34,013 bases of DNA from NCBI GenBank assembly GCA_028292285.1, contig JAQGMP010000043.1, positions 1-34,013 of the forward strand. The letters are read 5' to 3'. Under the pieces are notes generated by a model. It worked only from the letters and a program-made list of their open reading frames with translations. It had not been told where the DNA came from and made no database searches. This document shows positions 18,417-27,931 of this stretch, one piece after another (position 1 is the first letter of the stretch; every line of letters begins with the position of its first letter). Made by a program: the position numbers and the translations under genes. The stretch is from Variovorax sp. (GTDB taxonomy: Bacteria > Pseudomonadota > Gammaproteobacteria > Burkholderiales > Burkholderiaceae_C).

Positions 18417-18599
18417 TCAGGGAGAGAACGCAATCAGACTTTCAAACAGAAGAAAAAACAGCACGAAGGGGGCTGCCAGCGCCGCGAACCAGCGCCTGCG
18501 GGTGGCGTACGTCATGAAGAGTGCAGCGACCATCGGCATGAGGCAACCAATGGCGCCAATGTCGACTAGCACCTGCGTAAATACCTGATCAAGAGTCAC
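18417..18599 (-). CDS. Small membrane protein
   Basis: GTG start: VTLDQVFTQVLVDIGAIGCLMPMVAALFMTYATRRRWFAALAAPFVLFFLLFESLIAFSP; two predicted TM helices. Confidence 0.55.
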   Translation of the reverse strand: MTLDQVFTQVLVDIGAIGCLMPMVAALFMTYATRRRWFAALAAPFVLFFLLFESLIAFSP

Positions 18600-18758
18600 C
18601 CTGTGGCCTCCCTCTCGCCAGCCGAACCGCGCAAATGAAGCGCGCGTGAGGAAGGCTCGTTTTCGACGTCGGTCGCGGAAACTTCGATCCCGCGCCCCGC
18701 CGCGCCTCCTGGCACACGCGGACAACCCCATGCGCGCAGCCCGCGGCACGCTTGCATG

Positions 18759-19655
18759 TCATATCGCCTGCAACGGGTGCGCGACCTCGCCTCTGCGCGC
18801 AACGCACATCATCGAAAGCGCGCTGGTTGCCGCGAAAGGATTGCGCCCGGACAGCACGTTTCCGATGCGGTACTTCAGCTCCGCCCTGCCCCAGTCTCCT
18901 TTGAGCGCCTCGGCGCCAATTTCATGGTTGTGCGGATAAACGCCGACCGTGAACCCGAGCGGTTCGAGCGCGTCGCGGTAGAAAGCTTCGGTCATCCCGT
19001 GGCCGGGCCGGTGATGGATCTCGGTCTTCAAGCCCCACGCCTGTTGACTCAGCGACTTGTGAAAACCGCGGCCCATCAGCCGATAGATGATCAACCGCGC
19101 ATTCCAGAGCAGTTTGGCCGGACCCCTGAAGTTCCACGCCGATCGTTGGGGATCGTGGTCCGTGACGAGCAGCCCACCGGGCTTGACGAAGCGGGCCGCC
19201 TCCAGCAGCACCGCGCGCATGTCCTGGCAATGGTGGATGGACGCGTTGATCACGACAACGTCGGCAAACCCGGACTGGAGGGGAATATGGGCGGCATCGG
19301 CGCGCAGCGCCGTGTAGCCCTGCTTGGCCGCGAGCTGCAACGAGCCCGGTGCCACGTCCACACCAATCAACACGGCGGGCGTGCCGCCGAGTGTCGCGAA
19401 GACATTGCCCGGGCCGCAGCCGACGTCCAGCACGACCTTGCCCGACCAGTCTCCGATGGCTGCCATCCAGCGGTTCTTGAAATGGTCGGTTCGGTGGCAG
19501 TAATCCAAGTACTCCTGCGCCCAGACAGGATTGCCAAAATAAAAGGCGTTGGCGTCGATCGCCTCCGAGGGATGTTCGACGGGCGTTTCCGAGTAGCCGT
19601 CCCTGGCAACAAGCTCCACATCGGGCATCAGATAATCACGCAGAACCTTGTGCAT
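18759..19655 (-). CDS. Class I SAM-dependent methyltransferase
   Basis: MHKVLRDYLMPDVELVARDGYSETPVEHPSEAIDANAFYFGNPVWAQEYLDYCHRTDHFKNRWMAAIGDWSGKVVLDVGCGPGNVFATLGG...; motif I VLDVGCGPGN, ...ARFVKPGGLLVTDHD. Confidence 0.93.
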   Translation of the reverse strand: MHKVLRDYLMPDVELVARDGYSETPVEHPSEAIDANAFYFGNPVWAQEYLDYCHRTDHFKNRWMAAIGDWSGKVVLDVGCGPGNVFATLGGTPAVLIGVDVAPGSLQLAAKQGYTALRADAAHIPLQSGFADVVVINASIHHCQDMRAVLLEAARFVKPGGLLVTDHDPQRSAWNFRGPAKLLWNARLIIYRLMGRGFHKSLSQQAWGLKTEIHHRPGHGMTEAFYRDALEPLGFTVGVYPHNHEIGAEALKGDWGRAELKYRIGNVLSGRNPFAATSALSMMCVARRGEVAHPLQAI

Positions 19656-20017
19656 GCACTTCTCCGTCGCGTGAGGTCGCGATGTCATTGGACGCGGCAG
19701 CGGCTTTTCAAACCGCTGCAACGACGTAGTCCCGATAAGACGGAAGTACTACTTCGAGTCTGCGCCGAGACTTCCGGAAAATCAACAAGAAAAACGGCCT
19801 ACGTGACTCTTCGAAGCCGCCACTTGGCCTTCAGAAAGCCGCCGCTATCGCCATCGGGACCGATTCAAAGAACGCGGTGGCGTCCCACACGGACGCGCAG
19901 CAAGAAGAACAACATTCGACCCACGTCCTTAATTGGAAAAGAAGGTGCCGTCAGTGCTGGATACGCCCAGCTGCATCCGTGGACTCGAAGAGCGCCGGTG
20001 GCGCGTTAGGGGCATCA

Positions 20018-20347
20018 ATGAACGAACAGACCCTTCAGGCAGCGCAGGAAGGCCGCAAGATGTCGGTCGAGTGTGGCGTATGCGGGAGCCGCAAGCCAAG
20101 CGGCTCCCTGTTTTGTTCGCGGTGCGCGGGCGAGATGACGACGCCATCGAAAGATAAAGTCAATGAGCTGGAACGGATCATGAGTTTCAGCGCCTGGCAG
20201 CAACTCAGCGCTTCGTCGCAACGCGTCGCGTCAGAGGCCAGCGCGTCCCCGTCGCGCAACCGTTGGCGCTACTGGGTCGGCGGTATCACCGCGGTGTCCC
20301 TTTTGCTGGCAGCGCTCCCGCTGCTGTTTTCGGGCTTCACCATTTAG
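20018..20347 (+). CDS. Zinc-ribbon small membrane protein
   Basis: MNEQTLQAAQEGRKMSVECGVCGSRKPSGSLFCSRCAGEMTTPSKDKVNELERIMSFSAWQQLSASSQRVASEASASPSRNRWRYWVGGITAVSLLLAALPLLFSGFTI; CxxC...CxxC plus C-terminal TM. Confidence 0.75.
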   Translation: MNEQTLQAAQEGRKMSVECGVCGSRKPSGSLFCSRCAGEMTTPSKDKVNELERIMSFSAWQQLSASSQRVASEASASPSRNRWRYWVGGITAVSLLLAALPLLFSGFTI

Positions 20348-20506
20348 TCGCCGGCCCAGCGGCGCAGAACCTGAAGGGCAGTTGCTCCCGGTGAGAGGCT
20401 TTGATTCATGTTCGAGCAGACCGGCGCCGAATCCGTTGGCGCCCAGGCGCCAGCGAGGCCGCGGTCGTGAAATGCCCTTGAGCGAAGTGGACGGCAGCTG
20501 CCGGGT

Positions 20507-21094
20507 CTAACCGGGTGAGCGGGCCAGTTGGATCAGCAGGCCTGGAATTTCATCGAGCATGACGATGAACTGCGGGTCGTCTCCCACGATGGCGCTGCCG
20601 GGCATGCCGGGGTCGAGCGCCTCTGACGGGCTTTGGACAATGCCGATACCACCGCGCGCACCGATGGCCTTCATCCCGTCGGTTCCATCGTGATCGCCGC
20701 CCGTAAGAATGATGCCGACAACGCGCTCGCGAAATACCTCGGCTGCCGATTCGAAGAGAACGTCTACCGCGGGGCGGGAGTGCCGCACCTTTGCGCTGTG
20801 TTCAAGACCCACCCTCGCACCGCTGCGAACCGTCAAGTGAAAGTCCGGCGGGGCAAGGTAAACACGGCCCTGCGTGATCGGCTCGTCCTCCTGCGCGTAG
20901 GCGACCGGGAGCGAGGATTTCTTTGCAACCAAGGAGTCAAGCGCGCGCGGGTTCTCGGGCGACGTGTGGAGAACCACAAGCACCGCGGCAGGAAAGTCGG
21001 TCGGAAGCGCCGAAGTGATGCGCGCAAGCGCATCCAGGCCGCCGCGCGACGCGCCAATCAACACGATATCGCGGACAGCCGGATTGTTGACCAT
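20507..21094 (-). CDS. CheB-type protein-glutamate methylesterase domain protein (no receiver domain)
   Basis: MVNNPAVRDIVLIGASRGGLDALARITSALPTDFPAAVLVVLHTSPENPRALDSLVAKKSSLPVAYAQEDEPITQGRVYLAPPDFHLTV...GIILTGGDHDGTDGMKAIGARGGIGIVQSPSEALDPGMPGSAI; GASxGG, catalytic-region LTGxxxDGTDG. Confidence 0.94.
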   Translation of the reverse strand: MVNNPAVRDIVLIGASRGGLDALARITSALPTDFPAAVLVVLHTSPENPRALDSLVAKKSSLPVAYAQEDEPITQGRVYLAPPDFHLTVRSGARVGLEHSAKVRHSRPAVDVLFESAAEVFRERVVGIILTGGDHDGTDGMKAIGARGGIGIVQSPSEALDPGMPGSAIVGDDPQFIVMLDEIPGLLIQLARSPG

Positions 21095-21724
21095 GGCAAC
21101 TTTTCGTTTTGAGCTTTGATTGAGTTACCGAGCCATGGTCAATGCATGCTCAGCCTTTCAGTTCATCCAAAGCGCCGCCTTTGTGTCGTCCGGGCTCCAA
21201 AGACAGGATGCGGCGGGCTTGACCGTCTTGACGAGGGTCGCCGTGCTGCAAAGTAAATCGGCGAGCCGGATTGACGTCCGGGCCCCGGCTCCAGCCAGCA
21301 TCGGGACACCCGATCCCAAGAACTGTTGCAAAGCACTGCCGGACCACGTCACGCGGGAGCGCGGCGCGCTCCCTCCGCGAGGACGTTGTCCAGCGAAATT
21401 CAGACCGACGCCACGCATCAGCAGCATCACGCCTTTTTCGGACGCCTGATAGGCGGTCGACACGCGGACGACGAAGCCCGGCGTCGTCGGCCCAAGCACG
21501 ATGCCGCGAGCAGGCAGTCCACCATTGCTAGAACCTTGAGCCGCTTGGCGAAGGCCCAGATCAGGGGCGAGGCCGAAGCCAGCCGCAACCATCGGGTGAA
21601 TGCGAAGGCGAAGTGCGCGGATCACCTTTGGGGACGCTGACTTTCGGCGACAAGGAGCCAATTGTGTCAATTAATTGGAAACGGGTAAGCTCCGGACTGT
21701 CTCAACCAACTATTTACAAGACTC

Positions 21725-22300
21725 ATGGCAAAGACTTACGAACAGATCCAGCATCAAATCGAGAAGCTCCAGCGGCAGGCCGCGGCATTGCAGGCGGTCG
21801 AAGCCAAGGGCGTGATCGATCGCATCAAAGAAGCCATCAAGCACTACAGCCTGACCGCAGATCAGCTTGGGTTCGATGGCGCGAAGACTGCCGCCATCGT
21901 GGCGGCTCCGGCACCAGTGCCGAGCCCGGCGACCAAGAGCACCGGCAATGGCAATGGCAATGGCAAGCCGCAATTCAGCGACCAGTCCGGGAATGTGTGG
22001 GGTGGCCGTGGTCCGCATCCGGCGTGGCTGCGTGAAGCGCTGCAAGCGGGTCACAACATCAGGGAGTTCCGCATCGGTCGGCGCGCCAAGCCGAAGAAGA
22101 CGTTGGTGCCATTGGGTGAGGCGATTGCATCGGATTCGCCATCGAGCGCGTCTACAACGGTACTTGCCGCAGCCCCCAGGCGTGCAAAGGTGAGCTACGG
22201 AGATAGCGCGGGCCATTCGTGGAGCGGCATGGGTCCTAAGCCAGGCTGGCTCAAGACCGCGATCGACTCCGGCAAGTCGCTCGCCGACTTCGCCAGGTAA
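21725..22300 (+). CDS. H-NS family nucleoid protein with two tandem C-terminal DNA-binding motifs
   Basis: MAKTYEQIQHQIEKLQRQAAALQAVEAKGVIDRIKEAI... coiled coil; FSDQSGNVWGGRGPHPAWLREALQAGHNIREFRI and YGDSAGHSWSGMGPKPGWLKTAIDSGKSLADFAR both match the H-NS C-terminal motif. Confidence 0.92.
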   Translation: MAKTYEQIQHQIEKLQRQAAALQAVEAKGVIDRIKEAIKHYSLTADQLGFDGAKTAAIVAAPAPVPSPATKSTGNGNGNGKPQFSDQSGNVWGGRGPHPAWLREALQAGHNIREFRIGRRAKPKKTLVPLGEAIASDSPSSASTTVLAAAPRRAKVSYGDSAGHSWSGMGPKPGWLKTAIDSGKSLADFAR

Positions 22301-23211
22301 AGCAGACTGCCAAGCCGCCCCGAAGACCGACTTTGCGGACGGCGCGCCTGCCAGGATTCAAGGGGACGGGGCCGCGCTGCAAGCGCCAGGCCCGGCGGCT
22401 CTCCTTTTGAGACATGTGCCGACGGGAGGCGGTCGACGCGGGTTCTATGAGATCGGTGGCCGCCTGCCCGACAGACTGCGTCAGGCGCATTGGCTGGTAA
22501 GGCTGAAGCGCTGGCGCGGAACAAGACGCAAGCACGGCATCACTGATGAGACAGATGCATGGTCGCGTCCCAGACGATGGCTGCCGTATGACCGATCAGT
22601 GTTTCAGTTACGTGCGAGGCGCTGGCCCTTCCGACTTGCGCTTCCAAAGGCGGTCTGGCATTCAGGCGCCGGCGCTCGGTCCATCACCTCAGCAATGGCT
22701 TACGGCGTGGCGTCTTCATATGCCTTTGCGGCGTGCGCCCTTTGCTGAGGCCTCTGGACGGGAGGTATCCTCAGCAACGGTAGGTCCACGGGGCCGGACG
22801 TCCGCACTTTCGCAGCTCTCGTTGCGCGGAATGGGTGGCTCGACAATGCTCGCTGCGCCGGACGCCAGGATCTACCCAGACGACGCTTCCTGGTGATCTT
22901 TGACTGCTGGAAGATTCCCGGAAAAGCAGCGTGCGGAATGGAACGAGACGACCCCGAGCAAACCACCTGAAATGTCGAATGCGCTGGATCGCCCCCAGCT
23001 GCATTTGCCCGGCACCGGCCAAGCACGGTTGACGGGTCGCACGAAGGGCATGAGCGGGGAGCGATGATGGTGATCCGGCCGGGTTTCAGCTGGAAGCGGC
23101 GCCGCCTGGTCAAGGGCGTCACGTTCGAGCCACGTAGAAGCTCCTCCCCGCCGATGGGGCCGGCATATTAAGGGTTTCTTAAGTGGAACTTTCCGACACT
23201 GCATCGCATAC

Positions 23212-24129
23212 ATGTCAGCCGTCGCCATCTTCCTGAATCGACACGCCGCCTTCCCGCGCACGGCTGCCCGGCTGATTCAAAGGTTAAGGCGCAGTGGGCC
23301 CGCTGCGATCGCCGCTGTCGTGGCCTGCGCCTGTGTCATGCCCGCTCGCGCATCCGACGGAGCGCGCCTATCGACCTTGTTGGTCCTGATGCGGCCCGAA
23401 CTGGGCAACTCGCCACTCAAACGACCCGTGCTTCTCAAAGCCAGCGACACATCCAACGGACTCAAGGGCGACGTCTACGCCATCGTCGACCAGCCCCTGG
23501 CAACACTGTCGTCGGCACTGGCGACACCGGCTCAGTGGTGCGAAGCCATGCTGCTGCACATCAACAACCGCAAGTGCACCGTGGCGAGCGGAACCTCGGG
23601 CCAGGAAATCTTGTTGAGCGTCGTACGCAAATACGACCAGCCTGTCGAGAACGCATTCCGTCTGCCGTTTTCGTTCACGCTCGTCGACAAGAACTCGCAG
23701 CATCTGGAGGTGCAACTTGGAGCTTTGTCCGGGCCCCTGGGCACGAGCAATTACCGCATCGCTATCGAGGCTGTCCCCGCGGATGCATTGCACAGCTTTT
23801 TGCATTTCTCGTACGCGTACGAAGAAAACTTCGTGGTACACACCGCCATGCAGGCCTACCTCGCCACGTTTGGGAGATCGAAGGTCGGCTTCACCGTCAT
23901 TGGACAGACGCCTGAAGGCACGCCCGAGTACATCGGCGGCACGCACGGGCTGCTGGAGCGCAACGCGATGCGCTACTTCCTGGCGGTGGACGCCCATGTC
24001 AACGCTGCGAAGGACACCGAAGTCGCGCGCAACGCCTGGTTCACGGCCGCTGAAAAGTATCCGCGCCAGTTGCACGAGATCGATCGCGCCGTTTACCTTG
24101 AGCTCAAGGACGCCGACGCGCGACGTTGA
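23212..24129 (+). CDS. Hypothetical exported protein
   Basis: Signal-like N-terminus (...AAIAAVVACACVMPARASDGARLSTLLVLMRPELGNSPLKRPVLLKASDTSNGLKGDVYAIVDQPL...); long natural-looking ORF. Confidence 0.8.
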   Translation: MSAVAIFLNRHAAFPRTAARLIQRLRRSGPAAIAAVVACACVMPARASDGARLSTLLVLMRPELGNSPLKRPVLLKASDTSNGLKGDVYAIVDQPLATLSSALATPAQWCEAMLLHINNRKCTVASGTSGQEILLSVVRKYDQPVENAFRLPFSFTLVDKNSQHLEVQLGALSGPLGTSNYRIAIEAVPADALHSFLHFSYAYEENFVVHTAMQAYLATFGRSKVGFTVIGQTPEGTPEYIGGTHGLLERNAMRYFLAVDAHVNAAKDTEVARNAWFTAAEKYPRQLHEIDRAVYLELKDADARR

Positions 24130-24190
24130 AGGCGCAAATATGCTGCTACCTGAACGCGTCCAGGCCATCGCAGGCGTCATGGTCCCGTCG

Positions 24191-24210
24191 CGAGCCTGAA
24201 TTCAGGCTCG
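24191..24210. repeat. Perfect 20-bp palindrome
   Basis: CGAGCCTGAATTCAGGCTCG; self-complementary without a loop. Confidence 0.9.
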
Positions 24211-24494
24211 AAGGAGTCCTCGGCCCTTGAGGTGTGGGTCACGATTGCAATCCCAGCCGCCGCTGCCAGTCAATCGCCTTTGCGCACATGGGCCCCGCTG
24301 CCGCGACGAAAGCGCTCGAAGACATGGCCTCAGTCAGCCCGCAATGCCGGGCCCGTTGTCGTTGCCCGATGAGATCACCAATCGCGTGCAAATCAAGGGC
24401 TGAGACCGCGGCACCTTCAGGCACGGGCCCCGGGCGTCGCCCGCGCCCGCGACGATCGAGGGATTGGGCGGCTTGGCGATCACGCCCCCACGAG

Positions 24495-24845
24495 TCGCGG
24501 CCGGGACTGGACCTTGTCACGCTCGTGCTCACGTTCAACGATCACGGCCTCGGCCACATGGGCGTCGACAGGGCAGCGCTCAAACGTGCTGTCGTCGCTT
24601 CACTGAAGCCGGGCGGGCCCGTACATTCTTGCCGGCCACGGCGGACGTCCAGGGCCCGGCGTTTCCGAATCGGGAACGCTACATCGGATCGAAGAAGGCT
24701 TTCTGTGCAACGAGGTCGAGCAAGCCGGGGTCGGGCTCGCAGCCGAGGGCGACTTCCGGCGCTACGCCGCCGATCCGCGCGACGGCAATACGCCGCCGCA
24801 AGCCAAAGACGAGTTCGTCCTCGCGTTCATCAGGCCTGAGGCAGG
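24495..24845 (+). pseudogene. Remnant of a SAM-dependent methyltransferase (COG4798-like)
   Basis: LDLVTLVLTFNDHGLGHMGVDRAALKRAVVASLKPGG then a frameshift to YILAGHGGRPGPGVSESGTLHRIEEGFLCNEVEQAGVGLAAEGDFRRYAADPRDGNTPPQAKDEFVLAFIRPEAG; no convincing SAM-binding N-terminus upstream. Confidence 0.7.
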
Positions 24846-24958
24846 TCTCATTGGTTCACCCATTGTTGACGCATGGGAAACGGGACCTTTGCGGCGAGCC
24901 GGTGGCGCCGCGGGCAAGCATCCACGGCCCGACACCCAGGATCCGATCAGATCGAAAG

Positions 24959-25345
24959 CTATCTGGCGGACTTAGCCATTGGGCGCGGGGTCTTGATCAG
25001 GAAGCTTCGGCTCTTTTGCAGCGCGGTCAGTTCGGCCAACCGCGCTGGACAGTCTGCATTGGTCGCCACCAGCACGAACGGACTACGGCGCAGCGCCGTG
25101 ATGCTTTTTTCCACATCGGCGGGGCGGCGGCCTCTCGAAAGCTGTCCGGCGGACACGAATGCGGCCGACTGCCTGAAGAACGCATGCTCAAACGCGGGTG
25201 TGCCGCAACGCGCGGCAATGACCCGATAGTCCGCCTCCTGCTGCTCACCAGCCGTCGAAGAATCCTGTTCCTGGCCGGCCTGCGCGCCGACTGCCAGCAC
25301 AGCAGCCGCCATCGCCCCGGAGAGATACCCTCGCAGTGCTTTCAT
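24959..25345 (-). CDS. Hypothetical exported protein
   Basis: MKALRGYLSGAMAAAVLAVGAQAGQEQDSSTAGEQQEADYRVIAARCGTPAFEHAFFRQSAAFVSAGQLSRGRRPADVEKSITALRRSPFVLVATNADCPARLAELTALQKSRSFLIKTPRPMAKSAR; signal peptide. Confidence 0.7.
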   Translation of the reverse strand: MKALRGYLSGAMAAAVLAVGAQAGQEQDSSTAGEQQEADYRVIAARCGTPAFEHAFFRQSAAFVSAGQLSRGRRPADVEKSITALRRSPFVLVATNADCPARLAELTALQKSRSFLIKTPRPMAKSAR

Positions 25346-25674
25346 TCATTGCCTTTCGCAGTCTCCACCATGCATTGCATCGCAAGTGTTGCGTCGGGGT
25401 CAAGGGTACGATCGCGAAGGCGTCGCAGCCGTCCGGTCACCGCCGTCGCACGCCGAGGCGCGTGGTGAAATTTCCACGATGCCTGACGACGGTTCGCGCA
25501 TTGAAGAGGCGCGCCCCAGCGCTGGCGCTGCTTTCGGCACGCATGAGCTTCTTGACCCGGCGCTGCCGATTCACCGCTGTCCGGTCAATGAGTCATGCCC
25601 ATTCGCGCCACCTCGGCAAAGGTGTGCAGCTCTGCGGCGTCCATGTCCGAGACAGCCCAGGCATGCAGGTGCCT

Positions 25675-26829
25675 GGGCCGCCGGTCCCAAGGCCTACGTC
25701 GGCAATTTCAAGGACGGCACCGTCAGCGTCGTCGACATCGATCAAGGCAAAGTCACCAGCACGGTGTCGGTGGCCGCTGGCCCGGACGGCATCGTCGTCA
25801 CGCCGGACGGCGCGAACGTCTTCGTGAGTGGTTCGAGTGCTTCATCGATCAGCGTGATCGACACGGCCAGCGATCGCGTCAGCCGGAGCATCGAAGTCGG
25901 CAGCGGACCGCAAGGTCTGGCCGTCGTGCCCGGTGGCCAACGGATTCTTGCGGCCGTCAACGGGATGGACCGTGTCGCCCTGATCGACGTCGCTTCCGGC
26001 GCCGTTACCGCGACGGTGCCAGTGCCCAAGCCGCACACGATCGCGGTGCGACCCGACGGCACGCAGGCCTACGTTGCCTCCCAGGAACCCGGCATGTTCT
26101 CGGCGGCCATCATCGACCTGGCCTCGCGCAGGGTGGTCGGCAACATCGCATTGGCCAAGCCGCCACGCGACCTGGAGTTCGGGCACGACGGCAAGGCGCT
26201 CTACCTGACGCTCGCCGGCATCGCGGCCGTGCAGGTGATTGACCCCGTGACCAACCGCTTCGTGGGGCAGGTCGCCACGGGTGTCTCGCCGCATGTGGCG
26301 CAATTTTTTGCCGGGCAACCCCGGGGCGTCGCCGTGGTGCAAGGGCCCGGCGAAAGTGGCGTTCTTCGATCCGGCCACGAACACCGTGGACCGCACGGTT
26401 GCGGTCAGCCAGCCTCACTGGCTCGACGTCACGCCTGAAGGACAGCGACTCGTGGTGAGCAACGAGGGCGACAACACGGTCAGCCTCATCGACATCGCGA
26501 GTGGACGGACGCGCACGGTGACGGTCGGAAACGCACCGCGCAAGGTTGCGGTGCGACATGTTGCGGCGACCGCCGCCGCGGCCAAGGTCTCCATCGCGAA
26601 CTTCGCGTTCGCGCCGGCGGAGCTTTCAGTCACGGCCGGCCAGAGCGTGGACTGGAACAACGATGACGGCGCCCCGCACGGGCTGGCGTTCAAGGACGGC
26701 GCAACCGGCGCCCCGCTGCTGCTGCCGGGCGCTGCTTTCAGCCGCAGGTTCGATATGCCCGGCAGCTTCGACTACGTGTGCTCGGTGCACCCGTACATGA
26801 CGGGCCGTGTCGTGGTCAGGGCGCCCTGA
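25675..26829 (+). pseudogene. YncE-like beta-propeller protein with C-terminal cupredoxin-like domain, frame-disrupted
   Basis: AAGPKAYVGNFKDGTVSVVDIDQGKVTSTVSVAAGPDGIVVTPDG... in one frame to ~26340, continuing in another as AKVAFFDPATNTVDRTVAVSQPHWLDVTPEGQRLVVSNEGDNTVSLIDIASG...FAFAPAELSVTAGQSVDWNNDDGAPHGLAFKDG...FDYVCSVHPYMTGRVVV (blue-copper-like H...C..H...M). No clean start or signal peptide. Confidence 0.85.
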
Positions 26830-27291
26830 AAAGTGGTCAACCGCAGGGCTGGATGCGAAGGCGGGACGTTCGACGTTTGAGATGACGTCGTCCTTCCACG
26901 AAGGAAAGACGCGCGATGTCCGGCATCCCGGCCTTCGGGCTTTCAACGGCGCTCGCAACAACAAGCACTTGATGACACGACGACCGCCTCCCTTGAGGAA
27001 GTCTGCTGACTTCAGTCATGCAGCGGGCTCTGGCGATGCATGAAGTCGGCCGAAACTCGGGCAAGGTCAGCCCGCCTGTGCAAAGCGGTTGAAAGCTTGG
27101 CAGGCGGTTGGCCGTTTGACATTGAGCGAAGACCGTACGTCAGAGAGCCATCGACTTTTTGACACACCGCGCATGGCCAGTTGTTTTGGCCGTTTTGTCT
27201 CTCTAGCATGACCCGGCATGCCAATGCATGCGTGACCCTTCGTCGCCGCACCGCGCGTCGGGCCAGTAACTCAGGTGCATAGCGAAAAGTC

Positions 27292-27588
27292 ATGCCAAAG
27301 TTAAAACTCCCCGATCGTTTCTTCGCCGAGCATGTGGTCGTGCTACAGGGCCAGGCTGGCGGCGATGTCGTGCTGCTGAAATGGGTGAACGGCAAACTCG
27401 TCGTCGTCAAAGTGCCGATCGGACCGGACCCGAGACTGGTGGACCTCTCCCGGGCGATCGGCGTCATCGGCGCCGCAGCGAATTTTCACGGTGAGGTGGC
27501 CAATCAGGTTGCCCATGCGCTGCAGTTCACGGTGGAACAAGGTCTGGAACATGCAATGGAAGGCATGTCACTTCCCGGCCGCGCCTGA
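27292..27588 (+). CDS. Small hypothetical protein
   Basis: MPKLKLPDRFFAEHVVVLQGQAGGDVVLLKWVNGKLVVVKVPIGPDPRLVDLSRAIGVIGAAANFHGEVANQVAHALQFTVEQGLEHAMEGMSLPGRA; coherent composition. Confidence 0.65.
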   Translation: MPKLKLPDRFFAEHVVVLQGQAGGDVVLLKWVNGKLVVVKVPIGPDPRLVDLSRAIGVIGAAANFHGEVANQVAHALQFTVEQGLEHAMEGMSLPGRA

Positions 27589-27931
27589 GGCGTCGCTGGC
27601 CGAGGATTGCGTAGAGGCCATGCGAAAGGCCACCCCGGCCCTCCATTGCGCTTCGACCGCGAACCGGCGTTGAAGTCCAGCGACGGTGTGAATGGGCTCG
27701 CGTCCGAAGCGTTATCGAGGAGCCCGCCATGACCGGCGCGCCGACCTGTGGCGTGCTTTTCCCTGTCAGCGGGACCGGTGCTTCAGCGAAATGCCGGATC
27801 TGTCGGGTGCGTGCCGTTTCAACCCATGCGCTTGAGGCCGGTTGCCGCAACGCGAGAGGCGCAGGTCGCCCCTCGCAACGCGCGCATCTACTCATCATTT
27901 ACCGTGAAATTGATAGCCCGGAGTACTCAAC

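Noticed and set aside
18756-20009. 417-aa + strand ORF
   Set aside because: Antisense to the clear methyltransferase on the reverse strand; composition is that of a shadow ORF.
21158-21670. 170-aa reverse ORF
   Set aside because: No recognisable motif; competing open frames on the other strand.
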